From positions 1 through 16,508 of the forward strand of contig CACPIK010000012.1 of NCBI GenBank assembly GCA_902633885.1: 16,508 nucleotides of DNA, in the 5' to 3' direction. Shown in pieces: positions 6,600-14,728 of this stretch. Made by a program: the position numbers and the translations under genes. Within the stretch, counting starts at the first letter, position 1; each line of letters begins with the position of its first letter. The notes beneath the pieces were generated by a model, which was given only the letters and a program-made list of their open reading frames with translations, was not told the DNA's origin and ran no database searches. Source of the DNA: an uncultured Pelagibacteraceae bacterium. Its GTDB lineage: Bacteria; Pseudomonadota; Alphaproteobacteria; Pelagibacterales; Pelagibacteraceae.

Positions 6600-6644
6600 T
6601 GGTGTTTTTTATAATTTTTTTTTTTCTGAAACAAGAAAATATAT

Positions 6645-7898
6645 CTAACTTATCAAAAATTCATTAAATGCTGAAGATGAGTAACATTCAATGTATTGAC
6701 CTTTTTTAAATTTGCTCTTTCCATTTTTAAACACGCCCCATGCATTAGATTGCACAAAAGGCTTAATTTTATAAGACTCTTGTCCTCTAAGAATTTGAAA
6801 TTCTACATTTCCTTTTTTTGAAAAAGTTATTTTACCTTTAATAAATCTTGTAAATTTATTTTTTTTTGAAAAATTATTTTTTAATTTAGCAATAATAGGC
6901 TTTTCTAAAGTAACATTTAAAGATTTAAAAATAAAAGGTAATACAAAAAATCTAAAACAGGCAGCAGTCGAAATTGGATTTCCCGGCAACCCAAAAAAGC
7001 ATTTATTATTAATAAATCTTGCAAACATTATTGGCTTTCCTGGTCTTATAGCAACACCTTTAAAAATATCTTTTGGTTTAAATTGTTTAATTATATTAGG
7101 AACAAAATCAAATTTTCCAGCTGAAACCGCACCTGAAGTAATTACAATATCTACATTAGAATTCATTTTCTTTTTAATTTCTGATTTAAAAAAAGCAGTT
7201 TGTTTATCTCTTATAATTTTTTTTATTTTAAAATTTATAGGTAAATTTTTTATGTAAGAATTAAGATAACTTGAGTTTGAATTTTTAATTTTCCAAAAAG
7301 GAATTATTTTTTTATCAGACAGTTCATCTCCAGTTGGATAAAAAACAATATTTAATTTTTTTTTTACTTTTATTTTTTCAATACCAAGTGTTTTAAATGC
7401 TAAGATATGTGAAGAGTTTATGTATTGCCCTTTACCAATTATTTTGTCTCCTATTTTATAATCTGATCCTGCTTTTCTAATAAATTCACCTTTTTTAATT
7501 TTTTTATCTATAATTATATATTTTGGTTTTTTATTATTTGGATAAAATTGAACTTTTTCAATAGGAATAACTGTATCGAAGGGTTTTTTAATAATTGCTC
7601 CAGTCATCACTTCAATAGATGAATTTTTGTTAACTTTGCTAATTTTTGGGTTTTCTCCCGCACTAAGAGTTTTAATTATTTTAAATTTTTTTATTTTTTC
7701 ATTCTTTAAAAGGATTGTTTCTTTTGAGTTTACCGCAAAACCATCAAATGCTGTATTATCAGAAGATGGATATATAATTTTAGAAAAAATATCTAAGGCG
7801 GATACACGATTTAAAGCTTTTCTAGTTGAAATAGTTTCATTTTGAATAAACAAACAATTTTTTTTTAATTTTTTTAACGCTGAATTATAAGATTTCAT
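6645..7898 (-). CDS. moeA: Molybdopterin molybdenumtransferase MoeA
   Basis: It inserts molybdate into (adenylylated) molybdopterin, the step before nucleotide attachment. The 417 residues are close to normal length. Family motifs are in order: DNTAFDGFAV (47-56), MTGAIIKKPFDTVIPIE (98-114), TGDEL (189-193), TSGAVSAGKFDF (254-265), RPGKP (285-289) and GLPGNPIS (303-310). The protein is very lysine-rich and divergent. In the 254-265 loop a lysine stands where an aspartate or glutamate is usual in the VSxGD/E motif, as far as I remember the family. Its ATG overlaps the mobA stop (ATGA), so expression is coupled to mobA. Its likely client here is the bis-MGD formate dehydrogenase read divergently from mobA. 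Confidence 0.9.
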   Translation of the reverse strand: MKSYNSALKKLKKNCLFIQNETISTRKALNRVSALDIFSKIIYPSSDNTAFDGFAVNSKETILLKNEKIKKFKIIKTLSAGENPKISKVNKNSSIEVMTGAIIKKPFDTVIPIEKVQFYPNNKKPKYIIIDKKIKKGEFIRKAGSDYKIGDKIIGKGQYINSSHILAFKTLGIEKIKVKKKLNIVFYPTGDELSDKKIIPFWKIKNSNSSYLNSYIKNLPINFKIKKIIRDKQTAFFKSEIKKKMNSNVDIVITSGAVSAGKFDFVPNIIKQFKPKDIFKGVAIRPGKPIMFARFINNKCFFGLPGNPISTAACFRFFVLPFIFKSLNVTLEKPIIAKLKNNFSKKNKFTRFIKGKITFSKKGNVEFQILRGQESYKIKPFVQSNAWGVFKNGKSKFKKGQYIECYSSSAFNEFLIS

Positions 7899-8500
7899 TT
7901 AATTTTTTTTTTTGCTTCTTCTAAATCCTCTTTAGTATTAATATTTAGAAAATTATAATCGTTTTGATTTTTTATCTCTATAATTTTACAACCTATTTTG
8001 TTTGCCCACTCTTCTACTTTTCTATGACCATTTTTAATATCATTCAGCAAAGTTTGTTTTAATTCAATAGACCATAAACCAAAAATATTGTGTCTTTTAT
8101 TTTGATTTTTTAAAAAAAACAATTTATCTTTATATTTTTTTGGACAGTCTTTCATTAAACTAACAATACCTTCATCAAAAAAAGGGGTGTCGCATGGATA
8201 AGTTGCTATCCAATTATATTTTTTTTTATTTTGGTTTATCCATTCCATGGCAGACAATACTCCCACTAGTGGTCCAAGATGACCTTTGATCAGATCTTGC
8301 GTCAAAAAAACATCTTTTTGTTTTAAATTAATATTTTCATTATTTGATATCACTAATATTTCTGAGTAGCTTTTTTTTAATTTAGCTATTGTATGATCAA
8401 TTAATGTTTTATTTCCTAGTTTTGCATGTGTTTTGTCATTTCCAAATCTTTTAGATCTTCCACCTGCTAAAATTACTGCTAAAATATTGTTTTCACTCAT
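7895..8500 (-). CDS. mobA: Molybdenum cofactor guanylyltransferase MobA
   Basis: It attaches GMP from GTP to Mo-molybdopterin, giving the guanine dinucleotide form that FdsA-type formate dehydrogenases carry as bis-MGD. The 201 residues form one nucleotidyltransferase fold. The GTP-binding signature LAGGRSKRFGNDK is at 11-23, with the lysine of THAKL following. GPLVGVLSAM (76-85) and the metal-binding PCDTPF (102-107) are the other family blocks. It is cytoplasmic. It is the first gene of the minus-strand group and is transcribed divergently from the formate dehydrogenase operon across 44 bp, which suggests joint control. Confidence 0.92.
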   Translation of the reverse strand: MSENNILAVILAGGRSKRFGNDKTHAKLGNKTLIDHTIAKLKKSYSEILVISNNENINLKQKDVFLTQDLIKGHLGPLVGVLSAMEWINQNKKKYNWIATYPCDTPFFDEGIVSLMKDCPKKYKDKLFFLKNQNKRHNIFGLWSIELKQTLLNDIKNGHRKVEEWANKIGCKIIEIKNQNDYNFLNINTKEDLEEAKKKIK

Positions 8501-8544
8501 TAAATTAAATATAAGTCATATATCTTTGAAATAAAGGTCAATAA
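8501..8544. promoter_or_regulatory. Divergent promoter region between mobA and the formate dehydrogenase operon
   Basis: This 44-bp AT-rich gap must carry the start signals for both directions or overlap with them. On the plus strand AAAGG at 8533-8537 stands seven bases before the ATG of the Fe-S scaffold gene and is a good ribosome binding site. I see no clear -35/-10 pair, and no symmetrical operator strong enough to name. Confidence 0.45.
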
Positions 8545-8943
8545 ATGGATTTAGAAATTTTAAAAATAGCATCTTATACTGAAAATCATAAAATTCTAAG
8601 TAAATATACTCATAAATCAAAATTAAAAAATTCTCTTTGTGGAGATGAAATGGAAATAAGCTTAAAAATTGAAAAAAATGAAATTGTTAAATTTGGTTAT
8701 GAATGTAAGTCATGTATTTACTGCCAAGCTTCTGCTAGTACTTTATCAAGAGTATCTATAAACAAATCTTTAAACAAAATTATTGAACTTATTAATTTAG
8801 TATATAATTTTTCTAATAATTCAGAACTTAAATTTCCTAAAGAGTGGAAAGATTTTAAAATACTCTTTAACAAAAAGAACTTTTCAAAAAAAGAATGTAT
8901 TTTACTTCCTTTTAAAACTTTATCAAAAGCCTTAAAATCTTAA
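8545..8943 (+). CDS. IscU/SufU (NifU N-terminal)-like Fe-S cluster scaffold protein
   Basis: The 132-residue cytoplasmic protein follows the IscU/NifU-N pattern. The first ligand block is CGDEMEISLKIE (C32, D34), the second falls in FGYECKSCIYCQASAS (C57 aligns with the canonical cysteine before xxQASAS), and the third is KKECILLPFKTLSKAL (C118). Unusually, C54 and C60 flank C57 and make a CX2CX2C row, so more than three cysteines are available. It is the first gene of the plus-strand operon and ends one base before the HPP gene. The operon encodes an enzyme with many Fe-S clusters, so the likely role is building or delivering clusters for formate dehydrogenase; this is inferred from position. 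It is shorter than full NifU, with no C-terminal Nfu domain. Confidence 0.82.
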   Translation: MDLEILKIASYTENHKILSKYTHKSKLKNSLCGDEMEISLKIEKNEIVKFGYECKSCIYCQASASTLSRVSINKSLNKIIELINLVYNFSNNSELKFPKEWKDFKILFNKKNFSKKECILLPFKTLSKALKS

Positions 8944-8944
8944 A

Positions 8945-9409
8945 ATGCAAAAAGAAAATTTAATAAAAGCTTTAATAGCAGGTGTCTTTTCAACTTTTAC
9001 TATAGGAATTTTAACAATTCTTACTTACAAAACTGAATTTGGTTTGTTTTTAATCGCATCATTTGGATCTTCAATGGTTCTATTGTATGGATATCCTGAA
9101 AGCCCATTTGCTCAACCTAAAAATATTTTTTTTGGACACTTTTTAACTTCAGTTGTGGGAATTTTATTTTTATATTTTTTACCCGCACCTATCTTTATAA
9201 CTATTCCTTTAGCAGTAGGATTTGGCGTTGCTTTAATGATTTCTTTAGGAGTTACTCACCCACCAGCAGGCGGCAACCCAATAATAGTTATAATTGGCAG
9301 TGTTTCATTAGATTATTTAATAAATCCAATTATTACAGGTTCAATAATTATATTAGCGTTTGGTATAATTTTAAATCGACTAATTTTAAAAAAGAAATAT
9401 CCTGTTTAA
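8945..9409 (+). CDS. HPP-family integral membrane protein
   Basis: The 154-residue protein has four or five hydrophobic segments (roughly 8-27, 33-49, 63-80, 84-102 and 113-145). Its two conserved blocks are FGSSMVLLYGYPESPFAQPK (40-59) and THPPAGGNP (104-112), which contains the eponymous HPP motif. HPP proteins are mostly uncharacterised; plant chloroplast members have been reported to move nitrite. Here the gene lies one base after the Fe-S scaffold gene and its stop directly precedes the fdhD start, inside a formate dehydrogenase operon. A role in moving formate, nitrite or another small anion, or molybdate, would fit but is not shown by sequence. Confidence 0.85.
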   Translation: MQKENLIKALIAGVFSTFTIGILTILTYKTEFGLFLIASFGSSMVLLYGYPESPFAQPKNIFFGHFLTSVVGILFLYFLPAPIFITIPLAVGFGVALMISLGVTHPPAGGNPIIVIIGSVSLDYLINPIITGSIIILAFGIILNRLILKKKYPV

Positions 9410-10246
9410 ATGGATATAAAATATAATGTTTCAAAAGTAAAAAGTTCTAAAGTTGAAGAAATTAAAGACTCTGTGTCAGTAGAAGAGCCTCTTGAGATGA
9501 GGCTTAAATATAAAAATAATGGCGTTTGGGAAACACAAAATATATCTATTACAATGAGAACTCCCGGAAGTGATGAAGATTTAATCAGAGGTTTTTTATT
9601 TAATGAGAGAATTATAGAAAATTTAAATAAAATAACTTCAATAGAACAAAAAGGAGATGATGTTGGAGACTATAATTTAAAAAATATCATTGAAGCTACA
9701 TTAAATGATACAAAAAATTTAGAAATTGGAAAACTCAAAAGAAACTTTGTCACCAATTCATCTTGTGGTGTTTGTGGCAAAACATCTTTAGATGCAATTG
9801 AAATAATTAAAGATGAAAAATTAGATATAAGTTTTCCAAAACTTAAAAGAAAAATTATTATTAGATCACCAGAATTGTTAAGAGATATGCAATCTGAATT
9901 TTCAAAGACTGGCGGAATTCACGCTAGTGCTTTAATAGATATTAATGGCAAAGTGATTGCAATTAAAGAAGATGTTGGAAGACATAATGCTTTAGATAAA
10001 CTTATTGGATTTTCTCATTATAAAAAATTAATTGATAATCATTCTCAATTTATTGCTTGTTCAGGCAGATTAAATTTTGAATTAGTTCAAAAAGCACTAA
10101 TGTCAAACATAGGTATTATGGTAGGAGTAGGAGCGCCAACAAGTCTCGCCATAGATCTTGCAAAAAGATTTGACATGACTCTAGTAGGTTTTGTAAAAAG
10201 CGACAGTTTTAATATTTACTGCAACGAAAATAGAGTAATAATTTAA
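9410..10246 (+). CDS. fdhD: Formate dehydrogenase sulfurtransferase FdhD
   Basis: This cytoplasmic chaperone moves sulfur from a cysteine desulfurase to the molybdenum cofactor so that formate dehydrogenase becomes active; the homologue in fds operons is FdsC. The 278 residues show the family blocks in order: MRTPGSDEDLIRGFLF (49-64), the sulfur-carrying CXXC in NSSCGVCGKTS (C119, C122), FSKTGGIHASAL and EDVGRHNALDK in the second half, and the final VGFVKSDSFNIYC. It starts immediately after the HPP stop codon and is followed by the fused FdsG-FdsB gene 11 bp on. That order places it next to the enzyme it matures. Confidence 0.95.
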   Translation: MDIKYNVSKVKSSKVEEIKDSVSVEEPLEMRLKYKNNGVWETQNISITMRTPGSDEDLIRGFLFNERIIENLNKITSIEQKGDDVGDYNLKNIIEATLNDTKNLEIGKLKRNFVTNSSCGVCGKTSLDAIEIIKDEKLDISFPKLKRKIIIRSPELLRDMQSEFSKTGGIHASALIDINGKVIAIKEDVGRHNALDKLIGFSHYKKLIDNHSQFIACSGRLNFELVQKALMSNIGIMVGVGAPTSLAIDLAKRFDMTLVGFVKSDSFNIYCNENRVII

Positions 10247-10257
10247 CTAATTATAAT

Positions 10258-11916
10258 ATGTCAAAAAACATCAGTAATTTATCTGGAAGAATTGGTTTAA
10301 AAAATAACCTATTTCAAAAAATTTCAGACAGGTCTTTAAAATCAAAAGATACAGAAGGAATGAAAGAAATAGCAAATGAATATAGAATGGGAGTCTCAAC
10401 TATACATGGAGCTGAAAGTTTTTATGAATTTCTTAGACCTTCGCATAGAGAAAAAAAAGCTTTTGTTTGCAATGGTAGTGCGTGCATGTGCGCTGGAACA
10501 CAAGAACCATTAAAAAAAAAATTACAAGATAAATTAGGTTCAGATAAAGTTGGTGAAATGTTTTGTCTTGGATACTGCTACGAAAACAATGCATTTCATT
10601 ATGATGGAGAAAACTATGCAGGTAATGATATAAATAAAATTGATCAAATAATTAAAGGAGAATCAATAACTCAAGAAAAATTTATTTCTAAAAGTTATGC
10701 TACAACAAGTTTTTTAATGGATGATAAATTATCTGATCTAGATAAATTTAAAGATCATTTAAGTAAATTTTTTAAAAAAGATAAGGAAGAAATAATAAAA
10801 ACTTTATTGTCATCAAACCTTACTGGAAGAGGTGGTGCTGGCTTTCCAACTGGAATGAAATGGGATTTTTGTAGCAAAGCAAAGTCAGAAAAAAAATATG
10901 TAATCTGCAATGCTGACGAGGGAGATTCTGGGGCATTTTCAGATAGATATTTACTAGAGGATCAGCCTCTTAAAGTGATTTTTGGTATGGTAATTTGTGG
11001 TTATGTTATTGGAGGAAATGAAGGCGTTCTTTATATAAGAGGTGAATATCCAAAATCAATTGAAGCATTAAATGGCTCTATAAATTCATTAAAAGAAGCA
11101 GGTCTTTTAGGGGATAAAATTTTGGGAACAGATTTTTCTTTTGATCTAAACATTTGCATAGGACAGGGCGCATATATTTGTGGAGAAGAAACGGCCTTGA
11201 TTGCATCTATTGAAGGAAGAAGAGCTGAAGTAGATGTAAGACCACCCTTCCCAGTTACTGAAGGATTATATAAAAAACCAACAGTTGTTAACAATGTTGA
11301 AACACTTGCTGCTGCTGCAGGAATTTTATTAAATGGTGCAGAAAAATTTTCTTCAATTGGAAATAAAAAATCGGCAGGAACAAAATTAGTTTGTTTAGAT
11401 AGTTTTTTTAACAACCCAGGTGTTTATGAAATTGATATGTGCACCCCAATGAAAAAAGTGTTTTATGAAATTGGAGGAGGTCTTAATAAACCAGTTAAAG
11501 CTTTTCAAATAGGTGGGCCTTTAGGGGGAGTTGTTCCAACTCAAGAAATTGAAAACTTAAATTTGGACTTTCAAGAATTTACAAAAGCCGGATTTATGTT
11601 AGGACATGCGAGTGTGGTAAGTATTCCAAGTGATTTTAATATGATTGACTATATTCATCATTTATTTGAATTTTCTGCCGAAGAATCATGCGGCAAATGT
11701 TTTCCTGGAAGACTTGGATCTTACAGAGGCAAAGAAATGTTTGATCAAGTTAAAAATAAAAGTGCTAAAATACCCCTTAAATTACTTAATGAATTACTTG
11801 TAACAATGCAAAAAGGATGTCTTTGTGCTCTTTGTGGAGCAATTCCAACACCAATAATGAACATATTGAAATATTTTGGTGATGAAATGAAAAATGATAT
11901 ATTAAAAGAGAATTAA
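10258..11916 (+). CDS. fdsB: NAD-dependent formate dehydrogenase diaphorase subunit, fused FdsG-FdsB (NuoE+NuoF-like)
   Basis: This subunit passes electrons from the molybdenum subunit to NAD+. Residues 1-130 are a NuoE/FdsG-like thioredoxin-fold domain with a complete [2Fe-2S] set, CNGSAC (C71, C76) and CLGYC (C103, C107). Residues about 150-552 are NuoF-like: GRGGAGFPTGMKW (190-202) and CNADEGDSGAFSDR (217-230) bind FMN and NADH, and GQGAYICGEETALIASIEG (302-320) follows. The last part should hold a [4Fe-4S] cluster with C-x2-C-x2-C and a distant fourth cysteine. Here CGKCFPGR has C478 and C481, but glycine replaces the third cysteine at 484. The fourth region, KGCLCALCGA, has C523 plus extra C521 and C526. 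No separate fdsG exists in the window, so the fusion supplies both functions. The stop codon is one base before fdsA. Confidence 0.92.
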   Translation: MSKNISNLSGRIGLKNNLFQKISDRSLKSKDTEGMKEIANEYRMGVSTIHGAESFYEFLRPSHREKKAFVCNGSACMCAGTQEPLKKKLQDKLGSDKVGEMFCLGYCYENNAFHYDGENYAGNDINKIDQIIKGESITQEKFISKSYATTSFLMDDKLSDLDKFKDHLSKFFKKDKEEIIKTLLSSNLTGRGGAGFPTGMKWDFCSKAKSEKKYVICNADEGDSGAFSDRYLLEDQPLKVIFGMVICGYVIGGNEGVLYIRGEYPKSIEALNGSINSLKEAGLLGDKILGTDFSFDLNICIGQGAYICGEETALIASIEGRRAEVDVRPPFPVTEGLYKKPTVVNNVETLAAAAGILLNGAEKFSSIGNKKSAGTKLVCLDSFFNNPGVYEIDMCTPMKKVFYEIGGGLNKPVKAFQIGGPLGGVVPTQEIENLNLDFQEFTKAGFMLGHASVVSIPSDFNMIDYIHHLFEFSAEESCGKCFPGRLGSYRGKEMFDQVKNKSAKIPLKLLNELLVTMQKGCLCALCGAIPTPIMNILKYFGDEMKNDILKEN

Positions 11917-11917
11917 T

Positions 11918-14692
11918 ATGAGTTCTGAAAAAAGAAAAATAGCATATATTGATGGAAAACCTTATGAAATAGGTTCAAATCATACATCAATTTTAAAATT
12001 TGTTAAAAGTTATTTGGGAGAAAAAAAAGTTCCAACTTTGTGTGATGACCCAAATTTAGCACCTTATGGAGCTTGCAGAGTTTGTTCTGTGGAAGTAGCT
12101 TTAGAAAAAGATGGTCCTACAAAAGTAGTAGCATCATGTCATACACCAGTAGCAGAAAATCAACACATATTTACAAACAATGAGGAATTAAAAAATTTAA
12201 GAAAAAATATTGTTGAATTAGTTTTAACTGATCATCCTATGGAATGTAATACTTGTGAAGTTGATCAAAATTGTGAATTACAAGATGTTGCTAATGATCT
12301 TGGTATAAAAGATCATAGATATAATAATCCAAAACAACATAAAGGAATACCTAAAGATACCTCTCATGATTATATGAGAATGAACTTAGACAATTGTATT
12401 AATTGTGGAAGATGCGTAAGAGCTTGTGATGAAATTCAAGGCTCATTTGTTCTCACTATGAGTGGAAGAGGCTTTGAATCTAGAATAACAACAGATAATG
12501 ATATGTTATTTGGTGACTCTTCTTGTGTATCATGTGGAGCCTGTGCACATACTTGTCCAACTGATGCAATATCAGATGTATTTCAATCTAAATCAGTAAA
12601 GGTTGATAAAAAAGTTAGAACTACTTGTTCTTATTGCGGTGTAGGATGTAACTTAGAAGCTTCAATTAAAGATGATAAAGTTGTTGCAATAGATACACCA
12701 AAAGAAACTGAAGTTAATGCTGGCCACACTTGTATTAAAGGAAGATATGCTTTTGGTTTCTACGATCACCCAGATAGACTAAGAAGTCCTTTAATTAAAA
12801 AAAATGGTAAGTTTGAGAAAGCAACCTGGGATGAAGCATATGATTTTATAAAAAATAAATTAAATAAAATTACTGAAAAAAGTGGACCAGATGCTGTAGC
12901 TGGTATTTCTTCAGCAAGATGTACTAATGAAGAAAATTATGTTTTCCAAAAAATGATAAGAGCTGCTGTAGGAACTAACAATATAGATTGTTGTGCAAGA
13001 ATTTGTCATTCTCCAACTGCTTGGGGAATGCAACAAACTTTTGGAACAGGCGCAGCAACTAACTCTACTGAAGATATATATCATGCAGATTTATTTTTAG
13101 TTATTGGAGCAAACCCAACAAATGCACATCCTGTAACTGGGGCTAAAATAAAACAGCAAGTTATGAAAGGGAAAAAATTAATTGTGCTAGACCCTGTAAC
13201 AACAGAAATTGCAAAATTAGCTGACTATCATATCAAATTGAGGCCAGGTACTAATGTTGCAGTTTTAAACATGATGTTACATTTTATACTTAAACATGAA
13301 ATGTATGATAAAAAATTTGTTAATAATAGAACTGAAGGTTTTGAAACTTTTGAAAAAGAAATTTTAAGACAAGATGTTGATCAACTTGCAGAAGTAGCTG
13401 GAGTAGATAAACAACAAGTAAAAGAAGCTGCTATAGCATATGCTACTGCAAAAAATTCAATGGAGTTTCATGGATTGGGAGTTACAGAACATACACAAGG
13501 TTCAAAAACAGTAATGTTAATTGCAGATTTAGCAATGATAACTGGAAATATTGGAAGACCTGGAGTAGGCGTTAATCCGTTAAGAGGTCAAAATAATGTT
13601 CAAGGTGCTGCAGATATGGGTTGTCAACCACACCAAGGCGCAGGCTATTTTCCTGTAGATGATAAAAAAATTCAGGAATTTTACACAGAAAAATATGGAG
13701 CAATTCATCCAACTAAAGCTGGTCTAAAGATACCTCAAATTTTTGATGCTGCTATAAATAAAGAAGTTAAAGCACTTTGGATAATTGGAGAAGATGTAGT
13801 TCAAACAGATCCTAACAGTGCTCATGTAGTAAAAGCGATGAACTCACTAGAGTTATTAGTTGTACAAGAAATATTTATGAGCGAAACTGCAAAACTTGCT
13901 ACAGTTGTTTTGCCTGGAACAACTTTTCTTGAAAAAGATGGAACTTTTACTAACACAGAAAGAAGAATTCAAAGAGTTAATAAAGCTGCTGAACCTCTAC
14001 CAGGAACAAAACCTGATGGTGTTATTGTTACAGATATGATGCAGAAATTAGGTTACAGCCAACTCACTTATGATGCAGATCAAGTTTTGTCTGAGATTGC
14101 TGATGTAGTGCCTTTCTTCAAAGGTGTTACAAGAGAAAGATTAGGAAAATTTGGTTTACAATGGCCTGTACAAGAAGATGGTACAGACACAAAAATACTT
14201 CATAAAGAGACTTTTAAATTAGGTTTAGGAAGATTGAAAAATTTTGATTGGAAAGAGACTCCAGAAATTGAAAATAATAAAAAAGATTATCCTCTAATAC
14301 TAACTACTAGTAGAGTTTTGCAACATTATAACGCAGCAACAATGACTAGAAGAACGAAAAATGTAAATATAGTTGATGAAGATATATTGTTAATACATCC
14401 TAAAGATGCTGAAAATAGAGACTTAAGCACAGGAGACATTGGAAGGCTATACTCCGGAAGAGGAGAAGTTGCATTAAAAGTAGAAGTAACAGATAGAGTT
14501 AAGGAAGGAATAGTTTTTACAACATTTCATTTTCCTGAGCACATGGTTAACATGGTAACTGGTCATGGTAAAGATGAAGAAACTATGTGTGCGGAATATA
14601 AGGTATCATCTGTTGAAGTACAAAAAATATCAAATCAGTTTAAAACAGAAATAGAACCTTCTGAAAAACAAGCACAAGTATCCAAAAATTAG
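11918..14692 (+). CDS. fdsA: NAD-dependent formate dehydrogenase catalytic subunit (molybdenum, bis-MGD)
   Basis: It oxidises formate to CO2 at a molybdenum centre. The 924 residues contain, in order: a NuoG-like [2Fe-2S] ferredoxin domain (C42, C53, C56, C74); a His-Cys3 cluster (H106, C110, C113, C119); two ferredoxin [4Fe-4S] clusters (C160, C163, C166, C170 and C203, C206, C209, C213); the cofactor-proximal cluster (C237, C240, C244, C272); then the molybdopterin domains. The molybdenum ligand is C363 in CCARICHSPT, a cysteine rather than selenocysteine; H364 follows it as in active formate dehydrogenases. The C-terminal dinucleotide-binding domain starts near 790 (ILTTSRVLQHYNAATMTRR). 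No signal peptide is present, so the enzyme is cytoplasmic. The small subunit FdsD of classical fdsGBACD operons is not found downstream. Confidence 0.95.
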   Translation: MSSEKRKIAYIDGKPYEIGSNHTSILKFVKSYLGEKKVPTLCDDPNLAPYGACRVCSVEVALEKDGPTKVVASCHTPVAENQHIFTNNEELKNLRKNIVELVLTDHPMECNTCEVDQNCELQDVANDLGIKDHRYNNPKQHKGIPKDTSHDYMRMNLDNCINCGRCVRACDEIQGSFVLTMSGRGFESRITTDNDMLFGDSSCVSCGACAHTCPTDAISDVFQSKSVKVDKKVRTTCSYCGVGCNLEASIKDDKVVAIDTPKETEVNAGHTCIKGRYAFGFYDHPDRLRSPLIKKNGKFEKATWDEAYDFIKNKLNKITEKSGPDAVAGISSARCTNEENYVFQKMIRAAVGTNNIDCCARICHSPTAWGMQQTFGTGAATNSTEDIYHADLFLVIGANPTNAHPVTGAKIKQQVMKGKKLIVLDPVTTEIAKLADYHIKLRPGTNVAVLNMMLHFILKHEMYDKKFVNNRTEGFETFEKEILRQDVDQLAEVAGVDKQQVKEAAIAYATAKNSMEFHGLGVTEHTQGSKTVMLIADLAMITGNIGRPGVGVNPLRGQNNVQGAADMGCQPHQGAGYFPVDDKKIQEFYTEKYGAIHPTKAGLKIPQIFDAAINKEVKALWIIGEDVVQTDPNSAHVVKAMNSLELLVVQEIFMSETAKLATVVLPGTTFLEKDGTFTNTERRIQRVNKAAEPLPGTKPDGVIVTDMMQKLGYSQLTYDADQVLSEIADVVPFFKGVTRERLGKFGLQWPVQEDGTDTKILHKETFKLGLGRLKNFDWKETPEIENNKKDYPLILTTSRVLQHYNAATMTRRTKNVNIVDEDILLIHPKDAENRDLSTGDIGRLYSGRGEVALKVEVTDRVKEGIVFTTFHFPEHMVNMVTGHGKDEETMCAEYKVSSVEVQKISNQFKTEIEPSEKQAQVSKN

Positions 14693-14728
14693 CTGTAAAT
14701 AATAATTTATCATACTATACTATAATTA

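Noticed and set aside
6600..6644. T-run between moeA and the EamA gene as an intrinsic terminator
   Set aside because: On the transcribed (minus) strand the run reads as A, not T, and no stem precedes it, so it does not fit a terminator for these genes.
7627..7845. Plus-strand frame of 72 codons with hydrophobic content, within moeA
   Set aside because: It is antisense to the lysine-rich N-terminal part of MoeA; the complement of lysine codons gives phenylalanine and leucine and so a false membrane look.
11031..11414. Minus-strand frame of 127 codons within fdsB
   Set aside because: It is antisense to the conserved FMN/NADH region of FdsB; long open shadows are expected opposite conserved genes.
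13000..13015. Possible selenocysteine at the FdsA active site
   Set aside because: The codon at residue 363 is TGT, not TGA, and the reading frame has no internal stop, so the ligand is ordinary cysteine.
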